Below are positions 43,711 to 54,239 of a stretch of DNA of 64,000 nt, piece after piece. Position numbers and translations under genes: made by a program. The stretch is taken from positions 55,660-119,659 of the forward strand of contig CAMVPC010000004.1 of NCBI GenBank assembly GCA_947169265.1, in the 5' to 3' direction. Below the pieces are notes generated by a model, which did no database searches, was not told where the DNA came from, and worked only from the letters and a program-made list of their open reading frames with translations. Each line of letters opens with the position of its first letter. Position 1 is the stretch's first letter. The DNA comes from an uncultured Prevotellaceae bacterium (GTDB lineage: Bacteria; Bacteroidota; Bacteroidia; Bacteroidales; Muribaculaceae).

Positions 43711-45756
43711 TTACAGAAGGCTCACTGAGCGGGCCAAGAAACGGGATAGGGCTTCGCCCTTGAGCAGGCCGTGCCCCAGCAGGGCGATGTCGATGAGTTG
43801 CTTTACCTTGTCTTGCCCGCCGGCATACCGGGCGATGACGTCCTCTTTTTTGGCGCGGAGTTGTGCGAGTTTGTCTTCGTTCTCCTTGAGAGCGTCTTTC
43901 TTGTCGTCGGGCACTCCCTTGTTGTCTTTGTCGAGGGCGCGGATGGCCTTGACCGCTGCATCGGTGGCGGCGATGTCGTTGTCGATGCCCTTGAGCTCGT
44001 CACCCAGCGCCTGCTGGGCGTCGTCGACAAGTTTGGTTACCAGCGGGTGCGAGGTGTTGAGGGTGAGGTTATAGGCATCGGGTAATTCGCCATAGAAGTT
44101 CATGCCGGGTTGGAATTTCGCCATCTCTTTCATGCGTCGCATGTACTCGCTCTGGGTGACGACGACGGGCATGTCGTCGGCGTTCATTGCCGCGAAATTT
44201 ACCATGAACTCACATTTCTCGATAGTGGGGATTTGCGACTTGAACATCGAGGAGGCCAGTTGCTCCTGGTCGTGGGTGAATGCCGATTGGGTGGCGTTTC
44301 CCTTGACGATAAGGCGGTCGACCACATCGGCGTCGACGCGCACAAAGCGCGATTTCTCGTTCTTTTGCTCGAGCATGCCCATGAAGGGTGTGTCGAGTTG
44401 CCCGTCCATGAGCAACACGCTGTAACCCTTGTCGGTGGCAGCCTTGATGTGGCTGTATTGCGTCTCCTTGTCGGTAGCGTAGAGGTAGATGAGGTTGCCG
44501 TCCTTGTCGGTTTGCTCGCCTTCGATGAGTTTCTTGTAATCGTCGAAGTTGAAGAATTTGCCGTCTACATCCTGCAGGAGCATGAACTTCATGCCGGCTT
44601 CGCAAAACTTCTCGTCGCTGAGCATGCCATATTCAATGAAAATCTTGATGTCGTTCCATTTTTCCTCAAATTCTTTGGGATTGTTCTTGGCGATTTCCTC
44701 GAGACGCTGGGCCACCTTCTTGGTGATATAGGTCGAAATCTTTTTCACGTTGCGGTCGCTTTGCAGGTAGGAGCGCGACACGTTGAGCGGGATGTCGGGC
44801 GAGTCGATGACGCCTTGCAGCAACATCAAGAACTCGGGCACGACGCCCTCCACGCTGTCGGTGACGAAGACCTGGTTGCAATAGAGTTGGATGCGGTCTT
44901 TGCGGATGTCGAGGTTGTTCTTGATTTTGGGGAAATAGAGGATACCGGTGAGCGTGAACGGGTAGTCTACGTTAAGGTGTATCCAGAACAGCGGGTCGTC
45001 CTGCATGGGCTGGATGGCGTGGTAGAACTTGAGGTAGTCCTCGTCTTTGAGCTCACTCGGGGTGCGGGCCCACAGTGGCTCCACGTCGTTGATGACCTTG
45101 TCGCGGTCGGTGTCGACCATCTTGCCGTCTTTCCACTCCTGCTCTTTGCCGAAGATGATGGGCACGGGCATGAAACGGCAGTATTTCTTGAGCAGGCCCT
45201 CGATGCGCGAAGTTTCGAGGAATTCCTTCTCATCGTCGTCGATGTGGAGGATTACGTCGGTGCCGCGCTCGGCCTTGTCGCAGTCGTTCATCTCATACTC
45301 CGGCGAACCGTCGCACGTCCAGCTAACTGCGGCGGCTCCGTCCTGGTAAGAGCGGGTGCGTATTTCCACTTTCTTAGCCACCATGAAGGCGGAGTAGAAC
45401 CCGAGGCCAAAGTGGCCGATGATGGCGTTGGCGCTGTCCTTATATTTATTGAGGAACTCTTCGGCGCCCGAAAAAGCGATTTGGTTGATATACTTGTCGA
45501 CATCGTCGGCAGTCATGCCGATGCCGTTGTCACTCACCGTGAGCGTGCCGGCTTCCTTGTCGATGGCGACATGGACCTTGAGCCCTTCGATGTCACCCTT
45601 GAAGTCGCCGGCTGTGGCCAGTGTCTTGAGTTTTTGGGTGGCGTCGACGGCGTTCGAGATAAGTTCACGCAGGAAAATCTCGTGGTCGCTATAGAGGAAT
45701 TTTTTGATAACGGGGAAAATGTTGTTGGTAGTTACCCCGATTGAACCTTTTGACAT
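43711..45756 (-). CDS. htpG: Molecular chaperone HtpG (Hsp90)
   Basis: Cytoplasmic Hsp90, 681 residues, a little longer than E. coli (624). The N-terminal GHKL ATPase domain has LRELISNAVDATQKL (catalytic Glu and Mg-binding Asn), SDNGIGMTADDVDKYI and GHFGLGFYSAFMVAKKV. The middle domain includes KFYHAIQPMQDDPLFWIHLNVD and DIPLNVSRSYLQSD. The C-terminal dimerisation domain ends without the eukaryotic MEEVD. It is followed by a strong terminator and sits next to the Clp ATPase gene, another proteostasis gene on the same strand, but with its own upstream gap of 76 bp. Confidence 0.97.
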   Translation of the reverse strand: MSKGSIGVTTNNIFPVIKKFLYSDHEIFLRELISNAVDATQKLKTLATAGDFKGDIEGLKVHVAIDKEAGTLTVSDNGIGMTADDVDKYINQIAFSGAEEFLNKYKDSANAIIGHFGLGFYSAFMVAKKVEIRTRSYQDGAAAVSWTCDGSPEYEMNDCDKAERGTDVILHIDDDEKEFLETSRIEGLLKKYCRFMPVPIIFGKEQEWKDGKMVDTDRDKVINDVEPLWARTPSELKDEDYLKFYHAIQPMQDDPLFWIHLNVDYPFTLTGILYFPKIKNNLDIRKDRIQLYCNQVFVTDSVEGVVPEFLMLLQGVIDSPDIPLNVSRSYLQSDRNVKKISTYITKKVAQRLEEIAKNNPKEFEEKWNDIKIFIEYGMLSDEKFCEAGMKFMLLQDVDGKFFNFDDYKKLIEGEQTDKDGNLIYLYATDKETQYSHIKAATDKGYSVLLMDGQLDTPFMGMLEQKNEKSRFVRVDADVVDRLIVKGNATQSAFTHDQEQLASSMFKSQIPTIEKCEFMVNFAAMNADDMPVVVTQSEYMRRMKEMAKFQPGMNFYGELPDAYNLTLNTSHPLVTKLVDDAQQALGDELKGIDNDIAATDAAVKAIRALDKDNKGVPDDKKDALKENEDKLAQLRAKKEDVIARYAGGQDKVKQLIDIALLGHGLLKGEALSRFLARSVSLL

Positions 45757-45832
45757 AATATAAAGTGTTAAATGTTAAGTTTTGAGTCTTCAAGTGAGTT
45801 GCGGGAACTCAACCGTAAGCCGAAATGTGATT

Positions 45833-47986
45833 TTATTCTTTAAAGTGAACCACAGTATCGTTGTCTTTCACGTCGATGACGATGGTGCCGCCACCGCGGG
45901 TCTCGTTTTTGAGGAGCAATTCGGCCATGGGGTCTTCGATGTGCGTCTGGATGGCTCGCTTGAGCGGGCGGGCGCCGTATTGCCGGTCGTAGCCCTTGTT
46001 GGCCACAAATTCCTTGGCTTCGGGGGTGATGACGAGCCGATAGCCCAATTCTTCCACGCGGTGGTGGAATGTGGCGAGCTCCACATCGATGATTTTGAGG
46101 ATGGCGTCGTGGTCGAGCGACGAGAAGGTGATGATGTCGTCCACACGGTTGAGGAATTCGGGCGAGAACGAGCGGTTGAGCGCTTTGCGTATCACCGAAT
46201 CGCTACGTTCCTTGGTGATGACGTTGGTGTTGAACCCCACGCCGGCCCCAAAGTCTTTGAGTTCGCGCGTGCCTATGTTCGACGTCATGATGATGATGGT
46301 GTTCTTGAAGTCGACTTTGCGGCCGAGGCTGTCGGTGAGCTGGCCTTCGTCAAGCACTTGGAGCATCATGTTGAACACGTCGGGGTGCGCTTTCTCGATC
46401 TCGTCGAGCAATACCACCGAATAGGGGCGGCGGCGCACTTTCTCGGTGAGTTGTCCACCTTCTTCATATCCCACGTAGCCCGGAGGCGCGCCCACGAGTC
46501 TTGATACCGAGAATTTCTCCATGTATTCGCTCATGTCGACGCGAATCAATGCGTCGGGCGAGTTGAACAGGAACTCGGCGAGCCGCTTGGCCAGCAGTGT
46601 CTTGCCCACGCCGGTAGGGCCGAGGAACATGAACGAGCCGATGGGACGGTTGGGGTCTTTGAGTCCCACGCGGTTACGCCTGATGGCTTTGGCTATCTTG
46701 TCGATGGCCTCGTCTTGCCCGATGATGAGCTTCTTGAGCTCATCGGTCATGCCCAGCAGACGGATGCCCTCGGTCTGGGCGATACGTTGTACGGGCACAC
46801 CGGTCATCATGGCCACGACTTCGGCAATGTCGGTCTCGTCGACGGTCTCACGCTGTGTGTCGAGCGACTTCTCCCAGCGTTCCTTGGCGTCGGCGAGTTC
46901 GAGCTTGAGTTTCTCTTGGCGGTCGCGGTAGTTGGCGGCACTCTCGAAATTCTGCTCCTGCACGGCCTTGAGCTTGTCGCTCTGCGCCTGGGCTATTGAT
47001 TTTTCCAGGTCATCAATCTCCTTAGGTACGCTCACTTTAGAGATGTGCACGCGTGAACCGGCCTCGTCGAGCGCGTCGATGGCCTTGTCGGGGAAACTGC
47101 GGTCGCTCACATAGCGGTCGGTGAGGCGCACACACGCTTCGAGCGCAGCGTCGGTGTAGTTCACGCCGTGGTGCTCCTCGTACACATGCTTGATATTGTG
47201 CAGTATCTCGAGTGTCTCTTGTGGCGTGGTGGCGTCGACGAGCACCTTCTGGAAGCGGCGCTCGAGCGCGCCGTCCTTCTCGATGTTCTTGCGATATTCG
47301 TCGAGTGTGGTGGCGCCTACACACTGCACCTCGCCGCGCGCCAGCGCGGGCTTGAGCAGGTTGGCGGCGTCCATCGAGCCGCTGGCGTTGCCGGCGCCCA
47401 CGATGTTATGTATCTCATCAATGAATAGGATGATGTCTTTGTGCTTCGACACCTCGTCGATAACGGCCTTGATGCGTTCTTCAAACTGGCCGCGGTATTT
47501 GGTGCCGGCCACGATAGCGGCCATGTCGAGCGAGATGATGCGCTTGTCGAATAGCACACGAGCCACTTTGCGTTCCACGATGCGTAACGCCAAGCCCTCG
47601 ACGATGGCCGACTTGCCCACGCCGGGCTCGCCGATAAGCACCGGGTTGTTCTTCTTGCGGCGGCTCAAAATTTGGGCCAAACGCTCTATCTCGCGCTCGC
47701 GCCCCACCACGGGGTCAAGTTTGCCATCGGCTGCCTCGCGCGTGATATCTTTGCCATACTTGTCAAGTGCGGGTGTCGCATTGTCATTTTTCATGACATT
47801 TCGTCGCTGTGTGCTGTGACGCGTGCGACCCTCGTCGGCGCCTTTTCCCTCATCGCCCACGTCGTCGAGCAGGTCGTCGTCATCGTCACCGGTAAAGTCG
47901 GCTCCTGCCTTGGGAATAGGCGTGGCGTCGCGCCACGAGACGTCGCCTCGCGTGTCATTGAATGTGGTATGATATTTCTTCTTCAT
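45833..47986 (-). CDS. clpC: ClpC-type AAA+ ATPase lacking the Clp N-domain
   Basis: Double-AAA+ Hsp100 ATPase, 717 residues from ATG 47986. D1: Walker [10 protein letters not shown] at ~119-127, [10 protein letters not shown], sensor [10 protein letters not shown]. Short ClpC-type middle domain at ~327-377 with the [13 protein letters not shown] (UVR-like) segment. D2: GPTGVGKT at 456-463, [19 protein letters not shown]. The IGF/VGF ClpP-docking loop seems present as AGVGFNT near 600. The ~140-residue N-terminal Clp_N double repeat is absent: the protein opens with MKKKYHTTF, an Asp-rich stretch (~26-45) and goes straight into the D1 linker. The next gene upstream is divergent and close, leaving no room for it. 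Confidence 0.9.
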   Translation of the reverse strand: MKKKYHTTFNDTRGDVSWRDATPIPKAGADFTGDDDDDLLDDVGDEGKGADEGRTRHSTQRRNVMKNDNATPALDKYGKDITREAADGKLDPVVGREREIERLAQILSRRKKNNPVLIGEPGVGKSAIVEGLALRIVERKVARVLFDKRIISLDMAAIVAGTKYRGQFEERIKAVIDEVSKHKDIILFIDEIHNIVGAGNASGSMDAANLLKPALARGEVQCVGATTLDEYRKNIEKDGALERRFQKVLVDATTPQETLEILHNIKHVYEEHHGVNYTDAALEACVRLTDRYVSDRSFPDKAIDALDEAGSRVHISKVSVPKEIDDLEKSIAQAQSDKLKAVQEQNFESAANYRDRQEKLKLELADAKERWEKSLDTQRETVDETDIAEVVAMMTGVPVQRIAQTEGIRLLGMTDELKKLIIGQDEAIDKIAKAIRRNRVGLKDPNRPIGSFMFLGPTGVGKTLLAKRLAEFLFNSPDALIRVDMSEYMEKFSVSRLVGAPPGYVGYEEGGQLTEKVRRRPYSVVLLDEIEKAHPDVFNMMLQVLDEGQLTDSLGRKVDFKNTIIIMTSNIGTRELKDFGAGVGFNTNVITKERSDSVIRKALNRSFSPEFLNRVDDIITFSSLDHDAILKIIDVELATFHHRVEELGYRLVITPEAKEFVANKGYDRQYGARPLKRAIQTHIEDPMAELLLKNETRGGGTIVIDVKDNDTVVHFKE

Positions 47987-48230
47987 TATTAATAGTACTG
48001 ATAAAACTAAAATGTCCAAATAATCACGGGTGCCGCTCAAGGGTGGCTCCCGCTAAGTTTCCCTGCAAAACTCGTGCCAAACTGTTTTGGGTATCTTGAA
48101 AAGACATGACCAACACGCGATTTTCGGGCAATTTAGATTTTTTAGACAAAATGATTTTGTTATGTGGCGAAAAATGAGGAAATTTGCATTTTATTGCGTG
48201 CGCTGTGCAGCAAGTAAAACATTATCAATG

Positions 48231-49601
48231 ATGTATCGATTGAAGTATTTATTCACTTTAGCCATGATGGTGGCCGCAATGACCGCCGTGGCACAAAACA
48301 ATGTGGCCGAGGAAGTGGCCTGGGTGGTGGGCGACCAGCCCATTTTCAAGAGTGATATAGAGGAGGAGTACCAGCAAGCTATCTACGAGCGCGCTGAGTT
48401 GCCCGGAAACCCTTATTGCGTGATTCCCGAACGCATGGCCGTCGAGAAACTCTTCCTTCACCAGGCTCGCATCGACACCATCGAGGCCCCCAACAGCGCT
48501 GTGATGCAAAATGTGGAGGCGCGTCTCAATTATTTTATCGCCAACCTGGGCTCGAAAGAGAAGGTCGAGGAATACTTCCGCAAGCCGTTGCCCGAGTTGC
48601 GCGAGCAGCTCACCGAGATGGTGCGCAACCAGTACACCATCCAGGAGGTGCAACGCAGCCTCACGAAAAACGTGAAAGCGACTCCCGCCGAGGTGCGTAA
48701 GTATTTCAACACCATCCCGAGCGACTCGTTGCCCTTCGTGCCCATGCAGGTGGAGGTGCAAATCATTACCATCAACCCCGTGATTCCGCAGCAGGTTATT
48801 GACGAGGTGAAGGCGCGTTTGCGCGACTATGCCAACCGTGTGACCACCGGCGAGAGCGAGTTCTCAACGCTGGCCATCCTCTATAGTGAGGACGGTTCGG
48901 CGGCGAGTGGCGGTGAAGTGGGCTTCAAGGCTCGCGCCGAGTTGCTTCCGGAATATGCCGCGGCGGCGTTCAACTTGAACGACACAAAGAAAGTGTCGAA
49001 AATCGTCGAGACCGAGGCCGGTTTCCACATCATTCAGTTGATAGAAAAACGTGGCGACCGCATTAATACGCGTCACATTCTGCTCAGGCCCAAGGTGAGC
49101 GAGAGCGACCTCACAGCAGCGGTGAATCGCCTCGATTCGCTGCGCGTCGACATTGTAGACTTGAAAAAAGGAACTTTCGAGCAAGCCGCTCTGGCCGTGT
49201 CGCAGGACAAGGACTCGCGCAACAACAATGGTGTGATGCTTAACGAGGAGACGCGCAGCACGCTCTTCGAGATGTCGCAGTTGCCCGCCGAGGTCGCCAA
49301 GGTTGTCGACACGCTTGCTGTGGGGCAGGTGTCGCGCCCGTTTATCATGATGAACCGTGCCACTAATCGCCAGCAAGTGGCCCTGGTGAAACTCTCGAAA
49401 CGCATCGAAGGCCACAAGGCCGATTTGGGCGATGACTACCAGACGCTCAAGGAAATGTATGAGAATCACAAGAAGAGCGAGATAATCGATAATTGGGTGA
49501 AAGAAAAGCAGCGCTCTACCTATGTATATATTGAGGAGGGGTGGAGAAACTGCGACTTTAAGTACGACTGGCTCAAGAAAAACGAAACGCAGGGCAAATA
49601 A
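48231..49601 (+). CDS. SurA-like periplasmic peptidylprolyl isomerase
   Basis: Chaperone/isomerase for outer-membrane proteins, ~456 residues. ATG codons at 48228 and 48231 both give a signal peptide (MYRLKYLFTLAMMVAAMTAVAQ); the frame is open upstream but without signal features. Mature N terminus AEEVAWVVGDQPIFKSDIEEEYQQ is the SurA N-terminal segment, followed by a helical chaperone core. Parvulin domains lie at ~185-285 (EVQIITINPV start, EVGF, AGFHII end) and ~286-385 (INTRHILLRPK start, then a shortened form). It is 6 bp upstream of the OstA-like gene, consistent with a role in outer-membrane assembly. Confidence 0.9.
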   Translation: MYRLKYLFTLAMMVAAMTAVAQNNVAEEVAWVVGDQPIFKSDIEEEYQQAIYERAELPGNPYCVIPERMAVEKLFLHQARIDTIEAPNSAVMQNVEARLNYFIANLGSKEKVEEYFRKPLPELREQLTEMVRNQYTIQEVQRSLTKNVKATPAEVRKYFNTIPSDSLPFVPMQVEVQIITINPVIPQQVIDEVKARLRDYANRVTTGESEFSTLAILYSEDGSAASGGEVGFKARAELLPEYAAAAFNLNDTKKVSKIVETEAGFHIIQLIEKRGDRINTRHILLRPKVSESDLTAAVNRLDSLRVDIVDLKKGTFEQAALAVSQDKDSRNNNGVMLNEETRSTLFEMSQLPAEVAKVVDTLAVGQVSRPFIMMNRATNRQQVALVKLSKRIEGHKADLGDDYQTLKEMYENHKKSEIIDNWVKEKQRSTYVYIEEGWRNCDFKYDWLKKNETQGK

Positions 49602-49607
49602 ACTGAA

Positions 49608-51371
49608 GTGAGCCTCAATAATCATAACACCGCACGACGACAGCCGCCACGCAGGGCTTGGCTGTCGTTGATGGCATTGGCCGCCATAGTCACTGCGGTG
49701 ATGGCGGCGCCGCCTGTGCCGACCGGCGACGAGCATCCGACGCGCGAGGCGGTGGCCGCCCGTACAGGTTCGGCTCCGGCGCGTTTCGCGCGCGTGCAGC
49801 CACAAATCCCCGACGCCAACCGCAACGAGCGCAACAAGGTGTTTATCGAGAATGCCGACGAACTGGTGTTTGACGAGCAACGCAGCGCCGACTACCAAGT
49901 ACTGCGTGGAAACGTGAAATTTAGCCGCGCCGGTATGTTCATGTACTGCGACAGCGCCTATTTCCACCCCGAGTCAAGCTCGCTCGATGCCTTTGGCCAC
50001 GTGCGCATGACGCGCGGCGGCGGTGAGGAGGGAACCAGCGAAATCCTTCACTACTATGCCGACCGCGAGGTGGCCGAGATGCGTGGCAATGTGGTGTTGC
50101 GCAACCGCAACATGACCCTTACCACCGATAGCCTCGACTATGACATGGCCGCCAACATGGGCTATTACTACAATGGGGGAAAAATCGTTGACAGTCGCGG
50201 CAATGTCCTCGAGAGCGAGGAATGTCGCTACAATACGCGCACCGACGACGCCACCTTCGACAACTTTGTCACGCTCAACAACCCCAAGTTCGAGCTCTCG
50301 ACACGCAGCTTGCTGTACAATACCCGTTCCCACATTGCCACCATCATCGATGAGACCGATATCTACAGTAAGGGATCTGAACGCAACCACATCCGCACCA
50401 ATAGCGGCTTTTACAACACCAGTGCCGACAATGGTACGCTCTATAACCGTTCGGTTATCGAGACCAGTGACGAACGTGACATGGTGGGCGACACGCTATT
50501 CTATGACCGCCGCGAGGGCTACGGCGAGGCCCGCGGCAATATTGTCATCAACGATTACAAGAACAAGACCATCCTCGATGGTGACTATGGCTATCACAAC
50601 GAAAGAACCCATTACTCTTACGTCACCAAGCGAGCGCGGGCGCGCATCACGCAGACTATCAAAAATGAGTATGGTAACCTCGAGGAGGAAACGCTGCATG
50701 TGCATGCCGACACGTTGCGCACATTTCTCGACGATGACTCGTTGCGGGTGGTCACGGCACAGCACGCTGTGCGCTACTATCGCAGCGACGTGCAGGGCTT
50801 GTGTGACTCGGCAGCCATGTCGCAGCGCGACTCAATCATGAATATGTATCGCCATGCTGTGGTGTGGAACGAGAACCACCAGGTGGTGGGCGATGAGATT
50901 AATGTGCATTTCAACGACAGCACTGCCGACTGGGCCATGCTACCCGCCGGCGGAATGCTCAGCGAGGAGTTGGGTGAGAATTATTATAACCAGCTGAGCG
51001 GCAAGAAAATGATGGCCTTTTTCGAGAATAAGGAATTGCGACGGCTCGAAGTTGACGGCAACGTGCAAGTGATTTTTTACCCCGAAGAGCAGGATTCTAC
51101 AGTCAATAAGCAGGTGGCGGCCGAAAGTAGCCATCTCAACATTGACCTCAAAGAGAAGCAGGAGGTTGACAAAATAAAGATGTGGCCCAGCGTCACCGGA
51201 ACCGTAACGCCGCTTTTCCTGTTAAAACCAAGTGCCCTTTTCTTGACGGGGTTCAAATGGTATGGATCATTACGGCCTCAAAGCCCCGAAGATATTTTTG
51301 ACACCTCGCTCGACCCCAGTGCCGTGAGCGCGCCGGTGGTGGGGCGGCGCCGTTCGGTATCTACAAAATGA
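49608..51371 (+). CDS. OstA/LptA-like lipopolysaccharide transport protein
   Basis: 587-residue exported protein with OstA (LptA/LptD N-terminal) repeats. The only early starts are GTG 49608, which gives an Arg-rich region then LSLMALAAIVTAVMAAP as signal peptide, and ATG 49671, inside the hydrophobic part; I prefer 49608. From ~residue 80 there are repeated short strands of the type RGNVKFSRAGMFMYCDSAYFHP and FGHVRMT, forming a long beta-jellyroll (LVVEGN-like turns). In Bacteroidota such proteins are thought to bridge or cap LPS transport. It lies between surA-like and mutL. Confidence 0.85.
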   Translation: MSLNNHNTARRQPPRRAWLSLMALAAIVTAVMAAPPVPTGDEHPTREAVAARTGSAPARFARVQPQIPDANRNERNKVFIENADELVFDEQRSADYQVLRGNVKFSRAGMFMYCDSAYFHPESSSLDAFGHVRMTRGGGEEGTSEILHYYADREVAEMRGNVVLRNRNMTLTTDSLDYDMAANMGYYYNGGKIVDSRGNVLESEECRYNTRTDDATFDNFVTLNNPKFELSTRSLLYNTRSHIATIIDETDIYSKGSERNHIRTNSGFYNTSADNGTLYNRSVIETSDERDMVGDTLFYDRREGYGEARGNIVINDYKNKTILDGDYGYHNERTHYSYVTKRARARITQTIKNEYGNLEEETLHVHADTLRTFLDDDSLRVVTAQHAVRYYRSDVQGLCDSAAMSQRDSIMNMYRHAVVWNENHQVVGDEINVHFNDSTADWAMLPAGGMLSEELGENYYNQLSGKKMMAFFENKELRRLEVDGNVQVIFYPEEQDSTVNKQVAAESSHLNIDLKEKQEVDKIKMWPSVTGTVTPLFLLKPSALFLTGFKWYGSLRPQSPEDIFDTSLDPSAVSAPVVGRRRSVSTK

Positions 51372-51386
51372 GGAAGGAAGCATAAC

Positions 51387-53240
51387 ATGAGCGATGTGAT
51401 AAAATTATTGCCCGATTCGGTGGCTAATCAAATTGCGGCCGGCGAAGTGATTCAGCGCCCGGCCTCGGTTATTAAGGAACTTGTGGAAAATGCCGTCGAC
51501 GCCGGCGCTTCACACATTCATATCGTGCTGCGCGACGCCGGAAGGACGCTCATACAAGTCATTGACGACGGGCAAGGAATGTCGCTCACCGACGCGCGAC
51601 TGGCTTTTGAACGCCACAGTACATCGAAAATCCGCGAAGCCGCCGACCTGTTCACGCTCCACACCATGGGCTTCCGCGGCGAAGCCCTCGCCTCAATAGC
51701 CGCTATCGCCCATGTGGAATTGCGCACGTGCCTTCGCGGCGAACAGTTGGGTACACGGTTGCTCATCAACGCGTCGCAATGCGAGAGTCAGGAGCCATAC
51801 GTGTGTCCCGTGGGAGCCAATTTCATGGTGAAAGACCTGTTCTTTAACGTTCCGGCAAGGCGCAAGTTTCTCAAAAGTAACCAAGTGGAATTGAGTAACA
51901 TTATTAAGGAATTTGAGAAACTGGCCCTGGTGAACTATAATGTGGAGTTCAAGCTCACCCACAACGACAAGAATATGTATCACCTGCTTGGCGGGTCGTT
52001 CAAGCAACGCATTGTCTCACTTTTTGGCAACAACCTCGATCAGCAGCTTGTGCCGTTGGCTGTCGACACTTCGTTGGTGAAAATCAACGGATTCGTTTCG
52101 CGACCTGAGAACGCGCGGCGTCGTGGTGCTCTGCAATTTCTTTTCGTCAATGGCCGTTACATGCGCCACCCCTATTTCAGCAAGGCTGTGGCCACGTGCT
52201 ATGAGAACCTTATCGCCCCCGATGCCCAGCCGCTTTATTTTCTCGATTTCACTGTCGACCCCGAGACGATTGACGTCAATATCCACCCCACAAAAACCGA
52301 AATCAAGTTTGAAAACGAGGTTCCGATATGGCAAATCGTTGCCGCGGCCGTGCGGGAAGCTTTGGGCCGATATGGCGCGGTGCCTTCCATTGATTTTGAC
52401 AACGAAGGCGCTCCCGCCATTCCCGCCATGACCCATAGCGTGCCTACCCAGGCTCCTCCCATTGCTGTCGATCCCAATTACAATCCGTTCAAGCAGCCCG
52501 TAGACCATCATCATGCCGGTGGAGTGGGGCGCGCGCCTGGGCGTACTGCCCCCATGGCTAATTGGGAGGACCTTTATCGTGAGTTCGAGAAATCGCGCGA
52601 TGAAGCCCTGGGAGGAGCGACCGATGTACTCGAGGCCGATGGCGAGACTAAGGAAAAGCCGATAATCGACGCTGTCAGCGAACATGATTGCTTCCAGCTT
52701 GACAAGCGTTTTGTGGTGGCTTCCACTCCTCAGGGCTTACTACTCATCGACCAACATCGCGCCCATGCCACGATTCTCTACCACGCTTATTGCGCCCAAG
52801 CTCAGTCGGAAAATGTTACCTCGCAAAGTGTGCTCTTTCCCGAAGTGCTACATCTCACCCCGGCGCAAAACGCCATCTTGCTGGAGGTGCGTGAGCAGCT
52901 GGAGAGCATAGGGTTCAGCATCTCCCCGTTAGGCGCCGACGACTGGGCCGTGAATGCGATGCCCGCAGGCTTGCAAGGGGTGGAGGCTAATGACTTGCTC
53001 ATGGGTGTTGTGGACGATTTTACGCAAGGTGGCGAAACACTCAAGGAAAAGCTTGACTCGCGTGTGATGATGGCTGTGGCCTCACGCGCGGCTATTTCGC
53101 GCGGCCGTGTGCTTACCCGCAACGAGATGAACTCACTGGTCAACGACTTGCTGGCTTTGCCCGAGAACCGTTACACTCCCTCGGGAAAAATGGTGTACCG
53201 CGAACTTCCCCTCGACCAAATCGAAAAAATGCTATCGTGA
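51387..53240 (+). CDS. mutL: DNA mismatch repair protein MutL
   Basis: 617-residue mismatch repair matchmaker. GHKL ATPase motifs: IAAGEVIQRPASVIKELVENAVDAG (Glu34, Asn35), DDGQGM, GFRGEALASI (95-104). The transducer domain carries FVNGRYMRHPYFS and NIHPTKTEIKF. A ~100-residue Pro/Gly-rich linker precedes the C-terminal dimerisation domain. There the endonuclease motif DQHA(x)2E(x)4E reads DQHRAHATILYHAY, so the acidic residues are missing. The C terminus ends with HGRPT-like ENRYTPSGKMVYREL. It is 15 bp downstream of the OstA-like gene. Confidence 0.96.
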   Translation: MSDVIKLLPDSVANQIAAGEVIQRPASVIKELVENAVDAGASHIHIVLRDAGRTLIQVIDDGQGMSLTDARLAFERHSTSKIREAADLFTLHTMGFRGEALASIAAIAHVELRTCLRGEQLGTRLLINASQCESQEPYVCPVGANFMVKDLFFNVPARRKFLKSNQVELSNIIKEFEKLALVNYNVEFKLTHNDKNMYHLLGGSFKQRIVSLFGNNLDQQLVPLAVDTSLVKINGFVSRPENARRRGALQFLFVNGRYMRHPYFSKAVATCYENLIAPDAQPLYFLDFTVDPETIDVNIHPTKTEIKFENEVPIWQIVAAAVREALGRYGAVPSIDFDNEGAPAIPAMTHSVPTQAPPIAVDPNYNPFKQPVDHHHAGGVGRAPGRTAPMANWEDLYREFEKSRDEALGGATDVLEADGETKEKPIIDAVSEHDCFQLDKRFVVASTPQGLLLIDQHRAHATILYHAYCAQAQSENVTSQSVLFPEVLHLTPAQNAILLEVREQLESIGFSISPLGADDWAVNAMPAGLQGVEANDLLMGVVDDFTQGGETLKEKLDSRVMMAVASRAAISRGRVLTRNEMNSLVNDLLALPENRYTPSGKMVYRELPLDQIEKMLS

Positions 53241-53243
53241 ATT

Positions 53244-54062
53244 ATGGTGAATTTTAGGCATATTGTCGCGCAAGGAAATCAATATAACTTTCACACCCAC
53301 ACTCAGTTTTGTGACGGGCGTGCCCCGATGGAAGAGTTCGTCAAGGCGGCAATAGCACTGGGGTATACCCACTTAGGCTTTACTCCACATTCTCCCATTC
53401 CTTTCCATAGCCCCTGCAACATGGGGCAAGAGCAAGCGCCGGCCTATTTTGACGAAATCGCACGCTTGCGCATGCTTTACGGCGACCGTCTCGCGATATA
53501 CGCCGGTATGGAGGTTGACTATCTCAATGGTTGGGGCCCTTCGCATGACTATTTTGCCTCGTTGCCGCTCGACTATAGAATAGGGTCGGTGCATTTCATT
53601 CCTTCAATCGATGACCCTTCAACGTATGTGGACGTAGACGGAAAACCGGAGCCCTTTATTGAGAATATGTATAAATTCTTCGGCGGTGATATAGAGTATG
53701 TTGTGAAGTCTTTCTTTAATCAATACTTGAAGATGGTTGACGAAGGATGTTTTGACGTGGTGGGTCACTTCGACAAGATTGGCAGGAATGCGTCCCACTT
53801 TAGGCCGGGCATTGAAGATGAGCCTTGGTATCAACAGCAGGTCGACTTACTCACCGAGGCCATCATCGCCAAGCGATGTGTGGTGGAAATCAACACAAAG
53901 GCGTGGGAACGTGAGCAACGCTTTTTCCCTCATCGTCGTCTTTGGTCACGTCTAAAAGAGGCCGGCCTTACCTTGCTGATTAATAGCGATGCCCATCGTC
54001 CCGAACTCCTCTCAAGTGGTCGTGACGCCGCTCTCGCCGGCATTGCCGCAATTACTTTCTAA
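53244..54062 (+). CDS. PHP-domain histidinol-phosphatase-like hydrolase
   Basis: 272-residue metal-dependent phosphoesterase of the PHP/HisK family. NFHTHTQFCDGRAP near residues 15-28 has the first two metal-binding His (17, 19). TPHSPIPF, a GMEVDYLNG Glu, IGSVHF and VGHFDKIGR supply further ligands, and LLINSDAHRPE near the end the final Asp-His. In other organisms it removes phosphate from histidinol phosphate; with no his genes here, a different phosphoester is possible. Starts 3 bp after mutL, probably the same transcript. Confidence 0.88.
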   Translation: MVNFRHIVAQGNQYNFHTHTQFCDGRAPMEEFVKAAIALGYTHLGFTPHSPIPFHSPCNMGQEQAPAYFDEIARLRMLYGDRLAIYAGMEVDYLNGWGPSHDYFASLPLDYRIGSVHFIPSIDDPSTYVDVDGKPEPFIENMYKFFGGDIEYVVKSFFNQYLKMVDEGCFDVVGHFDKIGRNASHFRPGIEDEPWYQQQVDLLTEAIIAKRCVVEINTKAWEREQRFFPHRRLWSRLKEAGLTLLINSDAHRPELLSSGRDAALAGIAAITF

Positions 54063-54239
54063 AAGTCTCCTCTTGGGACCTGCGCGCGACTCAATTCAAA
54101 ATATCTTATTTTTCCGAGAAAGCCCGGTAGATGTCTTTTCTCCTCGGCGTGGAAGTTGTGTGAGTTTTCAAATGAAAGCGTTCACACACGAAAAGTGAAA
54201 AAGTTTTCTTGCGAGTGCCTGAAATTGAACTTTTTTCAC

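Noticed and set aside
44110..45744. Long 544-codon open frame antisense to htpG
   Set aside because: It mirrors the htpG codon pattern, is rich in Val/Leu/His/Asp repeats typical of antisense frames, and has no recognisable domain.
53244..54062. Histidine-biosynthesis operon member
   Set aside because: The PHP protein resembles histidinol phosphatase, but no other his gene is nearby, so a specific pathway call is not supported.
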